DNA from: Pseudoalteromonas piratica
GTDB taxonomy: Bacteria > Pseudomonadota > Gammaproteobacteria > Enterobacterales > Alteromonadaceae
DNA: 64,000 nucleotides
Direction: 5' to 3'
Assembly: GCF_000788395.1 (NCBI RefSeq)
Contig: NZ_CP009889.1
Coordinates: forward strand, 1,116,001 to 1,180,000
Shown one piece after another: positions 1-7,861 of the stretch. The notes under the pieces were generated by a model. The model saw nothing but the letters and a program-made list of their open reading frames with translations, did no database searches and had not been told where the DNA came from. The position numbers were made by a program, and so were the translations under genes. The stretch's first letter is position 1. Each line of letters begins with the position of its first letter.

Positions 1-1056
1 AATACCAAATAACCTAATTGCTGGCGTGGCAAATCGATGAGCAATGCGCGTTTCAATAGTCGATTGGATCCACATTAAACACACTAAATAAAGCGCTAAT
101 CCCGCGCAGCCAACTGCCGCATATTTTAAAGGAAAAGGTTGCCAAAAACCGACTTTAACCTCACCAGCCAATGCAACCCCCACCATCACCGCAGCAAGCA
201 TTAAAAATAAATGGGCTATCCACCAGCTAACCAGAGTCCATTTTTTTGTGTCTTTCGGTTTACCATTACCGACAAAATCAAAATAAATCCAACACAGAAC
301 AAAAACAGCAAAGCCGCCAAACACAAAGTTAACAAAAATTTCAGGGCTCACTTTATACACGCCTTTTTCTGACAAGGTGATAACGAGCTTAAAAAAGCCC
401 TCGCCCACCACAATCAACAGCAATAACGCAAAGCGCTCAGCCATATGCCCTAATCGTGGCACAAAACGGCTGCATTCTAACACCCCAACTTTTGGCAACA
501 TGTAAAGCAATTGAATGCTAATAATGCCTAAAGCAAACACCACAAAGTTAATCGGCTTAGGCAAAAAGGCGCTTATTGCGAATACCACAGCCAGTAAAAA
601 GAAGTTGCGACTAACTTTGCTAGCCAATACCGTTTCTTCAACCCCTAACTGGTTGGTGCGGTAAAATAAATAAGCCGTAATAAATCGATTAAAGGCATAA
701 GCGAGTGCAAAATAAGCCCAGCCTTTATCGAGAATGTGTGGTATGGATGCTGCCATCACCATTGCACTGACAATTTGGATTGACATTAATAAGCGATGTT
801 TAACATCAGTACTGACGTAAAGTGAATTAAAGACACTCGAATCAGCCCAAGCAAACCATATGGCAATAAATATACCTGCAAATACCGCAAAACCACTTAG
901 TGTAAGGTGATCACTTAAGAAATTACCTAACAAAAATACAATCACAACATGAATAAGATCATAAAATAGTTCTATCCAATGAACATGATCGTGAGATTTT
1001 TCTACGTCCATATGATGTTGTGGCGCACGCCACATCGGATGTCTGTCTAACGGCAT
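1..1056 (-). CDS. LtrA family (low temperature requirement A) membrane protein, 3' end outside window
   Basis: The minus strand is open from an ATG at 1056 to the window edge, 352 codons with no stop. The N-terminal part carries HWIELFYDLIHVV, the typical first-helix signature of LtrA proteins, and the rest is a series of hydrophobic helices (about eight or more) separated by short loops. The usual family length is 350-400 residues, so only a few C-terminal residues should be missing. LtrA proteins are integral membrane proteins; a role in cold growth was proposed in Listeria but the molecular function is unknown. No partner gene is visible because the next gene upstream diverges. The family call is firm, the function is open. 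Confidence 0.85.
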   Translation of the reverse strand, partial: MPLDRHPMWRAPQHHMDVEKSHDHVHWIELFYDLIHVVIVFLLGNFLSDHLTLSGFAVFAGIFIAIWFAWADSSVFNSLYVSTDVKHRLLMSIQIVSAMVMAASIPHILDKGWAYFALAYAFNRFITAYLFYRTNQLGVEETVLASKVSRNFFLLAVVFAISAFLPKPINFVVFALGIISIQLLYMLPKVGVLECSRFVPRLGHMAERFALLLLIVVGEGFFKLVITLSEKGVYKVSPEIFVNFVFGGFAVFVLCWIYFDFVGNGKPKDTKKWTLVSWWIAHLFLMLAAVMVGVALAGEVKVGFWQPFPLKYAAVGCAGLALYLVCLMWIQSTIETRIAHRFATPAIRLFGI

Positions 1057-1238
1057 AATATGACTCTGTCATTGCTTGTGTAACTTTTAGCATAAGAGAT
1101 TTTTTAAGGCTGATAAACCCCATTCTTCTTAACGTATTGTTTAGATTACTGACTATCGTTTAGTGCTAACACGCTTCATTAAGCCGTAAAGCTCGCCTTG
1201 TAAGGTATTCACGTCCCTATTTTATGTAATTCCATCAC

Positions 1239-1265
1239 CTATTTAGGAAAAAGATTCCTAAATAG
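1239..1265. repeat. Perfect 11-bp inverted repeat, 5-nt loop
   Basis: CTATTTAGGAA at 1239-1249 is the exact reverse complement of TTCCTAAATAG at 1255-1265. No T-run follows on either strand, so it is a poor terminator. Its position just upstream of the Fur-like box suggests a regulator site or the end of a leader hairpin. Confidence 0.6.
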
Positions 1266-1282
1266 AATAAATATCAAACATT

Positions 1283-1301
1283 AATGCGAATTATTAGCAT
1301 T
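1283..1301 (+). promoter_or_regulatory. Fur-box-like operator
   Basis: AATGCGAATTATTAGCATT agrees at 16 of 19 positions with the AT-rich Fur palindrome AATGATAATTATTATCATT. It lies 67 bases before the ATG of a TonB-dependent siderophore receptor, where repression by Fe-Fur is expected. Confidence 0.65.
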
Positions 1302-1368
1302 TGGTATTTCAATACTGTTTTATTTTCTATAGAATGCCCGCACTTTTTCTGGGATTATTAGGTTTAGT

Positions 1369-3444
1369 ATGAAGTTAAATCACATTACCAAAGCAATTAC
1401 ACTGTCACTTTTATCACTTTCAGCAGCCGCTGTAGCAGATGAAAAAAAATTAGAAGTTATTGAAGTAAAAGGCACTTACTTTAACGATTACAAAGTAGAT
1501 GATGCCTCTGGCGCAATGCGTGGTAACACATCACTACTTGAAACAGCACAGTCTGTTACTGTTATCCCAGAAACCATTATTTACGAGCAACTTGCAACCA
1601 CATTAGGTGAAGTATTAATTAATGATGCCAGCCTTTCACCCGGCTCAAAACAACGTAACCGTGAAGTATTTAATTCACGCGGTTTTGCCCTTAGTTCATC
1701 AAATGGTTATTTACGTGATGGCCATCAACACTGGTCGCACTACCAGCAGCCAATTGAAACACTATCACGTGTAGAGGTCATTAAAGGCCCTTCAAGTGTG
1801 CTTTACGGCCAGTCGGCACCGGGTGGATTAGTTAACATGGTTACGAAAAAGCCTACGTCATCATCGCTGTTAGATATCAGCGCAGACGCGGATCAAAATG
1901 GCTCTACACGTTTTATGTTAGATGCTGGCGGTAACTTAATTGAAAACCTAAATTACCGTGGTGTGTTAGTAAAACAAGATGTGGTTTATGACCGTGAATA
2001 CGCAAATGGCGAAAACCGTGAACGCGATCGCTTTTTAGGTTACCTCGCCGTTGATTACGCGGTTACTGACGACCTCATAGTTAATGTGTATTACGACCAA
2101 ACAGACGACAAAGCAGGCCTTGATACCGGTGCTTGGTTAAACAGTAACGGTGATGTAATTGGCGATAAAGAGTATATCTATGACTTTTCATGGGCATTTA
2201 CCGATATTCGCGTTAACAACCTCGGTACAAAAATCGATTATCACCTAAACAATGACTGGCAAATGACGTTTGGTTACAACGAGCAAACATTTGAGCGTCA
2301 ACGTTTTGAGTCTGCACCACGCAAACCTTCTGATTACGCAGTTGGTGATAGCTATGAATCACGCCCATACGACCGCTTTGATGACTGGCAATTTAAAACC
2401 ATGTATTTCGATGTGAAAGGTGAATTTAACACAGGTAGCATCCGCCATAACCTGCTTGTGGGCGCTAACAGCTTAGATTACTACTACGGTCAGCTACGCG
2501 TAAAAGCAGCAAGTGTTGATTACACGCCAGGAAACACAGAACCAACGCGTCCAGATATTTCATACAAAACGGATGATACGCTATACACCAGCGAGTACGA
2601 TTTCTACGGTATTTACTTACAAGACTTAATAACCTTTAACGATACTTGGCAAGTATCGCTAGGTGGCCGTTTTGATAAGCAAAACAAAGAAGGTGCTGAC
2701 AACGAATCATTTGTTCCTAAAGTAGGTGTGCTTTATCACCCAGTAAGCGATGCCACTGTATATGTAAGCTATGCCGAAGGCTTTGAGCCACAAAGCAGCG
2801 AAACATTAAATGATGAAACCGATAAAAACCACGGCATGAAGCTTGATGCAGTGACATCCGAGCAATTAGAACTTGGTTTAAAATGGCAAGTGTCTGATCG
2901 CTTAATGATTGATACTGCGGTGTTTGATATAGAAAAAAGCGGCGTATTAGTACGTGAAACACTGATTGACGACCCTAATTTTGAAACCATCACAACCCAA
3001 GCTGGTTTACAACGTCACAAAGGCTTTGAAGCATCAGCACAAGGTGCTGTTACAGATACGCTTTTCGTCATGGCATCAACCATGTACCTAGATGCACAAT
3101 ACGAGCGTGACAGTAACTATGAAGGCAAAACACCTGTGGATGCGCCAAAATGGTCAGCGTCGCTTTGGTCGCGTTACGAGATGACCGAAAAATTAGCACT
3201 TAATGCGGGTTTAATCTACCAAGGCGAGCGCTTCGCGGATGCTGATAATACGATCACTAAGGATGCATACTACCGCATTGACCTTGGTGCGACATTCAGC
3301 ACACTAATTGGCGGACAAGATACCGATTTTCGTTTCAATATCGAAAATGCATTGGATGAAGATTATCTTGCTGGCGGCGGTGTAAATAATGTCACCATTG
3401 GTGATGCACGCACTGCTCGTTTTGAAGTTCGCGTATCACTTTAA
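1369..3444 (+). CDS. TonB-dependent siderophore receptor
   Basis: This 691-aa outer-membrane receptor imports a ferric siderophore using TonB energy. Residues 1-23 form a signal peptide (cleavage near AVA/DE). A TonB-box-like stretch (LEVIEVKG) follows. The plug domain spans about residues 55-160 and includes VEVIKGPSSVLYGQSAPGG, the standard motif of the FhuE/FoxA/FpvA siderophore receptor family. The rest is a 22-strand beta-barrel ending in alternating residues (ARFEVRVSL). Length is normal for the family. A Fur-like box precedes it and a PepSY membrane protein follows, which fits iron uptake with intracellular or periplasmic reduction. The substrate cannot be read from the sequence. Confidence 0.93.
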   Translation: MKLNHITKAITLSLLSLSAAAVADEKKLEVIEVKGTYFNDYKVDDASGAMRGNTSLLETAQSVTVIPETIIYEQLATTLGEVLINDASLSPGSKQRNREVFNSRGFALSSSNGYLRDGHQHWSHYQQPIETLSRVEVIKGPSSVLYGQSAPGGLVNMVTKKPTSSSLLDISADADQNGSTRFMLDAGGNLIENLNYRGVLVKQDVVYDREYANGENRERDRFLGYLAVDYAVTDDLIVNVYYDQTDDKAGLDTGAWLNSNGDVIGDKEYIYDFSWAFTDIRVNNLGTKIDYHLNNDWQMTFGYNEQTFERQRFESAPRKPSDYAVGDSYESRPYDRFDDWQFKTMYFDVKGEFNTGSIRHNLLVGANSLDYYYGQLRVKAASVDYTPGNTEPTRPDISYKTDDTLYTSEYDFYGIYLQDLITFNDTWQVSLGGRFDKQNKEGADNESFVPKVGVLYHPVSDATVYVSYAEGFEPQSSETLNDETDKNHGMKLDAVTSEQLELGLKWQVSDRLMIDTAVFDIEKSGVLVRETLIDDPNFETITTQAGLQRHKGFEASAQGAVTDTLFVMASTMYLDAQYERDSNYEGKTPVDAPKWSASLWSRYEMTEKLALNAGLIYQGERFADADNTITKDAYYRIDLGATFSTLIGGQDTDFRFNIENALDEDYLAGGGVNNVTIGDARTARFEVRVSL

Positions 3445-3488
3445 TAACTAATGTTAACGCATTAACCGTCAATTAATGCATAAATAAG

Positions 3489-3518
3489 GCGAGCAACCTC
3501 AAGGGTGGCTCGCTTTTA
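3489..3518 (+). terminator. Rho-independent terminator after siderophore receptor
   Basis: GCGAGC (3489-3494) pairs with GCTCGC (3508-3513) and a TTTT tract follows. It excludes an upstream start at 3505 for the next gene. Confidence 0.75.
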
Positions 3519-3540
3519 TCGTTACAATGAGCAATCAATT

Positions 3541-4674
3541 ATGAGTATAAGAAAAGCCTTTTTTTGGCTTCACCTAATTATTGGCTGTATAGCCGCCCTG
3601 TTTATTTTTTTAATGTCGGCAACCGGTGCCCTATTAACCTATGAACGTCAAATTATTCATTATGCTGAGAAAAGCGACTACCCAGTAGCGCCAACTAGTA
3701 ATGCAAAAACGCTTTCGCTGGATCAATTAATCCCCATTGCAAATAGTTTTTCCCATAAAAAGCCACTCAGTATCGCCATTCGAAATGAGCAAAATGCCTT
3801 TGTGCAAGTAAAAGAAGGCCGCAAAACCCTTGCCTACTTAAACCCTTATACAGGTGAAAAAATGGATGAGCCAGGGCTTGCCACCAAAACCTTTATGCGC
3901 AAATTACGTGCCTTTCACCGCTGGCTCACACTCGATGGCAGCTTCAGCGAAACAGGTCGTTGGGTTAATGGCATCGCCAATGTGATTTTCTTTGTATTGG
4001 TACTTTCGGGGCTTTATTTATGGTTGCCAAAACGCTTTAATAAACGCGCCTTTAAACAAAAGCTTACCTTTGGCAAGTCTTACCCAAACACTAATGCCCG
4101 CGACTACCAATGGCATAATGTGTACGGCATTTATCTTGCGCCTGTACTGGCAGTAGTGATTGCAACGGCGTTCTTTTTCTCATTTAAATGGCCGGGTAAT
4201 ACGTTAAAAGAGGTGGTATCGACTCAGGCAAAAATAGAAAAGCTTACAGCAACACCCTTAACCCAAGGCACAGCTCAATCGCTTGAAGTGTTATTTAAAA
4301 ACGCCATAAACCAAACGCCAGATTGGCAACGTGCCCAATTTAGCTTACCAAAAACAACAATGGATAAACTGGCGTTTAGCCTTGATACGGGTACAGGTGG
4401 CGAGCCACAAAAACGTTTAACGGTAACGGTTGATACACAAACAGGCGCTATATTACAAATAATCACCTTTGATGATTTATCAACCTACCGAAAAGCACGC
4501 AGTTACATTCGCTTTTTACACACAGGCGAAGCGTACGGCATTATCGGCCAAACCATCGCAGGCCTTGCCTCGCTACTTGCATGTTTACTCGTTTATACCG
4601 GCATTATGCTTTCATGGCGTCGCTGGCAAAACTACCGCTTACGAAAAGCAAAATTAGCAGTAGAAACTGCTTAA
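3541..4674 (+). CDS. PepSY-associated TM helix protein (putative siderophore iron reductase / iron uptake membrane protein)
   Basis: The 377-aa protein has four main membrane helices, at about residues 10-32, 140-160, 195-217 and 335-360, with periplasmic loops between them. Histidines lie at helix ends (FHRWLTL, WHNVYG, RFLHTGEAYG), the pattern of PepSY_TM proteins such as PiuB and FsrB-like ferric reductases, where they may bind haem. The gene follows a siderophore receptor, a very common pairing. I chose the ATG at 3541 because the reading frame upstream of it (from 3505) lies inside the preceding terminator hairpin. The reductase role is inferred from family and context. Confidence 0.88.
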   Translation: MSIRKAFFWLHLIIGCIAALFIFLMSATGALLTYERQIIHYAEKSDYPVAPTSNAKTLSLDQLIPIANSFSHKKPLSIAIRNEQNAFVQVKEGRKTLAYLNPYTGEKMDEPGLATKTFMRKLRAFHRWLTLDGSFSETGRWVNGIANVIFFVLVLSGLYLWLPKRFNKRAFKQKLTFGKSYPNTNARDYQWHNVYGIYLAPVLAVVIATAFFFSFKWPGNTLKEVVSTQAKIEKLTATPLTQGTAQSLEVLFKNAINQTPDWQRAQFSLPKTTMDKLAFSLDTGTGGEPQKRLTVTVDTQTGAILQIITFDDLSTYRKARSYIRFLHTGEAYGIIGQTIAGLASLLACLLVYTGIMLSWRRWQNYRLRKAKLAVETA

Positions 4675-4686
4675 TATCATCAAACT

Positions 4687-4715
4687 AAAAAAGGCTAACG
4701 CGAGTTAGCCTTTTA
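4687..4715 (+). terminator. Rho-independent terminator after PepSY gene
   Basis: GGCTAAC (4693-4699), loop GCGA, GTTAGCC (4704-4710), flanked by A and T runs. The stem core is shared with terminators at 10719 and 14461. Confidence 0.85.
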
Positions 4716-4793
4716 TGTTTTACTCACATCCCTCATCAAATCAACTTTACATTGCCCACATCAAAAACTATTGGTAACCTACGGAAATTATTA

Positions 4794-4874
4794 AATAAAA
4801 AACTTATTAGTCTGAACATTTATGGATGCGGATAACTTCCTTAAATCGAAATGCGCACTAATAAGCTGTTATAT
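4794..4874 (+). other. Degenerate attC site opening the cassette array
   Basis: The right end carries an R' core GTTATAT at 4868-4874. CTTATTAGT (4803-4811) is the exact complement of ACTAATAAG (4857-4865), the outer arm expected in a folded attC. The left R'' core is decayed (AAATAAA in place of a sequence ending in AAC), so the site is probably a relic or the junction of the array with the chromosome. Confidence 0.5.
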
Positions 4875-4889
4875 ATTTCAGGAGACTAG

Positions 4890-5462
4890 GTGTTCAATTT
4901 TATAATAGGAGCTATTTTGGGCACATTTATCTCCTTTGTGTTATTTGTAATTATTTTGGTTTCAAACTTTAACTTTGATGGATCTCTGATTACCAATATT
5001 GTCATTGCATCTGCGACTGTTGTAGCAACAGCAATTCACTTTGATTCCATTAGAAAACAAAGACGAGATCGCGTTTGGGAAATAAATAAAGATATGCTCC
5101 TTAGTTTTGCTCATTCACTTTCTTTAGTTATACAGGCTTCTGAATACCATGCGGAAGAAGTATACAATCGTAATAGAGAAATTAACGAACCGCCAAAAAA
5201 CCGAGAGCCTGAGAAGGACGTTTATAAGAATTTTTATCATATTCAAGAACAGGTTTTAAATGTATATGGAACGCTAATGGATAAAGAGTTAATAGGTAAT
5301 ATTCAATCTTCAAAAGAAAGTAATGAATATATTCATGAAGCATTGGATCATGATGCTATAGATATAGAAGACGCCTACGATAAATCCATTGAGGAATATA
5401 AGAAACTACAAAATAGTTTAAATACTTTTATAACTCAGTTGTCTGGCATAAAAAATATATAA
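4890..5462 (+). CDS. Cassette-encoded hypothetical membrane protein
   Basis: The 190-aa product has two hydrophobic segments at about residues 1-26 and 33-52, followed by a soluble, charged, probably helical tail. I do not recognise a family. The GTG start at 4890 is supported by an AGGAGA ribosome-binding site seven bases upstream. The gene begins 22 bases after the R' core of one attC-like site and its stop codon lies inside the R'' end of the next, the normal packing of an integron gene cassette. Base composition is more AT-rich than the flanking chromosome. It probably sits in the inner membrane with a cytoplasmic tail; function is unknown. Confidence 0.75.
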   Translation: MFNFIIGAILGTFISFVLFVIILVSNFNFDGSLITNIVIASATVVATAIHFDSIRKQRRDRVWEINKDMLLSFAHSLSLVIQASEYHAEEVYNRNREINEPPKNREPEKDVYKNFYHIQEQVLNVYGTLMDKELIGNIQSSKESNEYIHEALDHDAIDIEDAYDKSIEEYKKLQNSLNTFITQLSGIKNI

Positions 5463-5554
5463 CAAGTTACTCAAAAGGACGTAAAACGCTTGGCTTGCGC
5501 TCCTCGTCGCTAATTTTAGCCAAGCATTTTACGCCCATTAGTAAGGCGTTATAA
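5457..5554 (+). other. attC recombination site (98 bp)
   Basis: R''-like ATATAAC (5457-5463) and R' GTTATAA (5548-5554) bound a long imperfect palindrome. The inner arm CGTAAAACGCTTGGC has a single mismatch to the complement of GCCAAGCATTTTACG, and the outer arm pairs TTACT with AGTAA. This matches the organisation of Vibrio/Pseudoalteromonas-type chromosomal-integron attC sites. Confidence 0.85.
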
Positions 5555-5579
5555 GCCCAAATAGAATCAGCGTATATTA

Positions 5580-6575
5580 TTAAATAATATTGTTCATATC
5601 TATTTCGCAGCCTGAAATTTTCATTTCTTTTGCAAGTTTGAACTTCCATGCACCAGCAGCATCAAGAGTCTCGTAAACAACGCCACTGATATCATTTGGC
5701 TTTTCAAGATCTCCTTTAACTATTGCCGTTACGTTTTCTCTACCTAACTTACCAATAAAATACCCATGCTCAAAAACTACATTTTGACGCGATCTAGGAG
5801 ATAGCGCTGTTACTCCAGCCTTAGCTCCTACATCACAAGGGGTATATAAAACTATGGCAAAGCATACTTCATCTGCATATTTCTCAATTTTCTCAATTAT
5901 CGTTTTACTTGAGCTAGCTTGTTCATGCAATATTATTGGGACAAGCCCAACTTGACTTACAAATCGAGCCAATTGCTCTTTTGCTAAGTCATCATGACCA
6001 TGAACAATAAATACCTTGTTTTTATCGTTCGTTGTTTTGCTAAAGGCTGGTACTTTTTGTTGGGCTGGTTGAGTAAAATGTTGCTTCACAGGTGCAGTAT
6101 TCGCAGGTATGTTTTGTTGCACGGGCGGAAAAACCCCAACAGCTGATGGGCTATTAACTGGCACACTTTGTTGCGCAGGTTGGAAGGAGCCTGAGCTAAA
6201 TGGTTGGCTAACAACATGTGGTGCTATTGTTCCGTGAGAGCCTTCTAGTCTGGCAGCTATTTGTAAACAATGAATTTTTAATTCTTGATTTCTATTTTTG
6301 TGGTGAGGGTAAAGCAACCTTTTTTCATCATCGTCTTCAATAATGTCTCTAATTAATTTGCCAACTAATTGATTAGGCTCTAAGTCCCAAATAGCACGCA
6401 TTCTATTTGCTTTGGAACCAGAACCTATTTCATACTTATTTGAATAAAGCTCTAAATCAACGGATTCAGCAACAAATTGCGCCAGTGAATTATTAGAAAA
6501 ATCTAAAAAATAACCACCACCCATTTCAAAATAAGTTTCTAGTTTTCTGCGTTCTTTAGTGGTTAAATCTGACAT
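5580..6575 (-). CDS. TIR-like nucleotide-binding protein (CAP12/Pycsar-type TIR domain), candidate anti-phage effector
   Basis: The 331-aa protein has three parts. Residues 1-100 (FLDFSNNSL, GSGSKANRMRAIWDLEP) resemble an N-terminal domain shared by several abortive-infection proteins. Residues 105-180 are a Pro/Gln linker with three imperfect copies of QPAQQxVPxN. Residues about 188-325 are a TIR-like domain of the PF10137 type: KVFIVHGHDDLAKEQLARF, then ALSPRSRQNVVFEHGYFIGK with the acidic residue expected in the NAD-binding pocket. Such domains cleave NAD+ when activated by phage-induced signals. The gene lies between two attC sites but on the strand opposite to the other cassettes, so it must bring its own promoter. 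The domain call is firm; the defence role is inferred. Confidence 0.85.
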   Translation of the reverse strand: MSDLTTKERRKLETYFEMGGGYFLDFSNNSLAQFVAESVDLELYSNKYEIGSGSKANRMRAIWDLEPNQLVGKLIRDIIEDDDEKRLLYPHHKNRNQELKIHCLQIAARLEGSHGTIAPHVVSQPFSSGSFQPAQQSVPVNSPSAVGVFPPVQQNIPANTAPVKQHFTQPAQQKVPAFSKTTNDKNKVFIVHGHDDLAKEQLARFVSQVGLVPIILHEQASSSKTIIEKIEKYADEVCFAIVLYTPCDVGAKAGVTALSPRSRQNVVFEHGYFIGKLGRENVTAIVKGDLEKPNDISGVVYETLDAAGAWKFKLAKEMKISGCEIDMNNII

Positions 6576-6644
6576 TTGTGTCCTTTATCAATTAAATCAA
6601 ATGGCTAGCTTGTTTCGTTGGTTTATATTAACCTTGCAAAGGGC

Positions 6645-6746
6645 TTATAACAAGCAACTAAAGCGGGACTGCTAAAGCTTGGCTCGGTTCCGCTTTGCTA
6701 CACAGTTTAGCCAAGCATTATCAGCCCCTTAGTGTGGGCGTTAGGC
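6645..6746 (+). other. attC recombination site (102 bp)
   Basis: R'' TTATAAC (6645-6651) and R' GTTAGGC (6740-6746) bound an imperfect palindrome in which a 20-base arm (around 6666-6685, core GCTTGGC) matches the other arm (6709-6728, core GCCAAGC) at 17 positions. The GCTTGGC/GCCAAGC core is shared with the site at 5457. Confidence 0.87.
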
Positions 6747-6762
6747 TTCTTGGAGGTAATTT

Positions 6763-7350
6763 TTGAAAGAAGTTGTAGAGTCTACATTCTTTAACGATGA
6801 ATATTTAGCGAGCATAGCTATATGCTTGTTGGGAGAGATTGAATCAGCTAGGGAGGGGCAAAGGTTTCAGAAGATCATACCTTCAATGGCTTTTTCTTGC
6901 TTCGCATTAGAATCTAAACTCAATTCCTGTGGAAAAACTATCTTTAAAGGGGCTGAATTAAAAAAGTTTATGAATAGCCAATTACAGGGAAAAGCTGATT
7001 GGTTACTTTCTCGAATCGAAGCAGATACAACAAACCCTGACGTTGCAAAAAATCGTGAAACAATCACTGAAATGATTTCATTTCGTAACGCAGTCACGCA
7101 CTCTAAACCAATTGATTTCCAAGAAGAGAGAGAACTAATCGGTTTAGAAAAAATTAACCCTAAATTTTTGGTTCCTAGGCGAAGCGATACGGATTTTATG
7201 AAAACTTACTCTGCTGAAAAAGCAAATGATTTTTATGATGCGTTGACAAATTTCAAACTTATTTGGCTACATTATTCAGGTATCTACTTTGAAAAGAACG
7301 GAATCGAGCCGGATTATCATATTTCTAGAGCAAGGGTAGTTCCGAAGTAA
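6763..7350 (+). CDS. Cassette-encoded HEPN-like protein
   Basis: The 195-aa protein is mostly alpha-helical and contains R108-N-A-V-T-H113, an Rx4H motif with a polar residue after the Arg. This is the catalytic signature of HEPN ribonucleases, in the expected position near the end of the helical bundle. The TTG start at 6763 is supported by GGAGG six bases upstream. The gene begins 17 bases after the R' core of the preceding attC. HEPN proteins act as RNases in toxin-antitoxin and abortive-infection systems, which would suit its neighbour, the TIR protein. No antitoxin-like partner is visible in the cassette. The assignment rests on the motif and predicted helices, so it is tentative. Confidence 0.6.
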   Translation: MKEVVESTFFNDEYLASIAICLLGEIESAREGQRFQKIIPSMAFSCFALESKLNSCGKTIFKGAELKKFMNSQLQGKADWLLSRIEADTTNPDVAKNRETITEMISFRNAVTHSKPIDFQEERELIGLEKINPKFLVPRRSDTDFMKTYSAEKANDFYDALTNFKLIWLHYSGIYFEKNGIEPDYHISRARVVPK

Positions 7351-7375
7351 ACCTAACAAACAATCAATGGGGTCA
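7351..7375 (+). other. Truncated attC site (left end only)
   Basis: ACCTAAC at 7351-7357 is a perfect R'' (RYYYAAC) and the following bases (AACAAACAATCAA...GGG) resemble the left end of VCR-type attC sites. No matching R' half or palindromic arm follows, so the right part has been lost or replaced. Confidence 0.55.
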
Positions 7376-7417
7376 GAGTCGTTGATCTTATTTGCCAGTG
7401 ACGTTTTGGAGCGCACA

Positions 7418-7861
7418 TTGAATTTTAGTGTTAACTCGAAGTTGTTAATCAGTGCTGGGATCATTGCCTCAGCTTCCGCTATTTGGCATCTGCTTTGTAT
7501 TGTTGGTGGCCCTAGTTGGTTTGCATTTGCTCGCGCACCGCAATCGATTGTCGATTCAGCAGTGCAAGGTACTTTACTTGCACCTATTGGTACTATAATT
7601 GTTGCCGTTTTAATGTTTGCTTGTTCTGCTTTTGCTTTTTCTGCGGTAGGCATAATTCGTAAACTGCCTTTACTACGCCCAGCGTTAATTACCATTGCAA
7701 TTCTTTGTTCGTTGCGTGGTTTAATTGCCATTCCAACATTTGTAACTCCAGCGGGATTGGATAGCTGGCAAATTGTAGCGAGCACTATTTGGTTTTATGT
7801 TGGTATTTGTTTTATAGCTGGTAGTATAGAGCATTATAGGTTCGGTAAATCAAGCACATAA
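7418..7861 (+). CDS. Hypothetical four-helix membrane protein
   Basis: The 147-aa product is almost entirely hydrophobic, with about four membrane helices. The order is a first helix near LISAGIIASASAIWHLL, two central helices, and a C-terminal WFYVGICFIAG helix. It resembles small conserved inner-membrane proteins of unknown function that occur in Alteromonadales cassettes. I prefer the TTG start at 7418, which has a GGAG Shine-Dalgarno six bases upstream. An ATG at 7367 is also in frame, but it lies within the truncated attC end and has no ribosome-binding site. An attC-like relic covers the stop codon, so this gene probably entered as a cassette. Confidence 0.6.
   Translation: MNFSVNSKLLISAGIIASASAIWHLLCIVGGPSWFAFARAPQSIVDSAVQGTLLAPIGTIIVAVLMFACSAFAFSAVGIIRKLPLLRPALITIAILCSLRGLIAIPTFVTPAGLDSWQIVASTIWFYVGICFIAGSIEHYRFGKSST

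Larger units (their letters stand above)
1057..1368. other. Divergent intergenic region between ltrA-like gene and siderophore receptor
   Basis: This 312-base stretch has no convincing gene. It holds an 11-bp perfect inverted repeat (1239-1265) and a Fur-box-like palindrome (1283-1301), both on the receptor side, so it is mainly the control region of the TonB-dependent receptor. No clear promoter could be assigned for the divergent LtrA gene. Confidence 0.6.

Noticed and set aside
3505..3540. Upstream start of the PepSY gene at 3505
   Set aside because: It lies within the preceding terminator hairpin; the ATG at 3541 starts directly before the first membrane helix.
7276..7785. A 169-codon minus-strand reading frame across the cassette region
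   Set aside because: It lies antisense to the HEPN-like gene end and the membrane-protein gene, has no ribosome site and an unusual Asn/Ala/Ile composition, so it is a shadow of the plus-strand genes.
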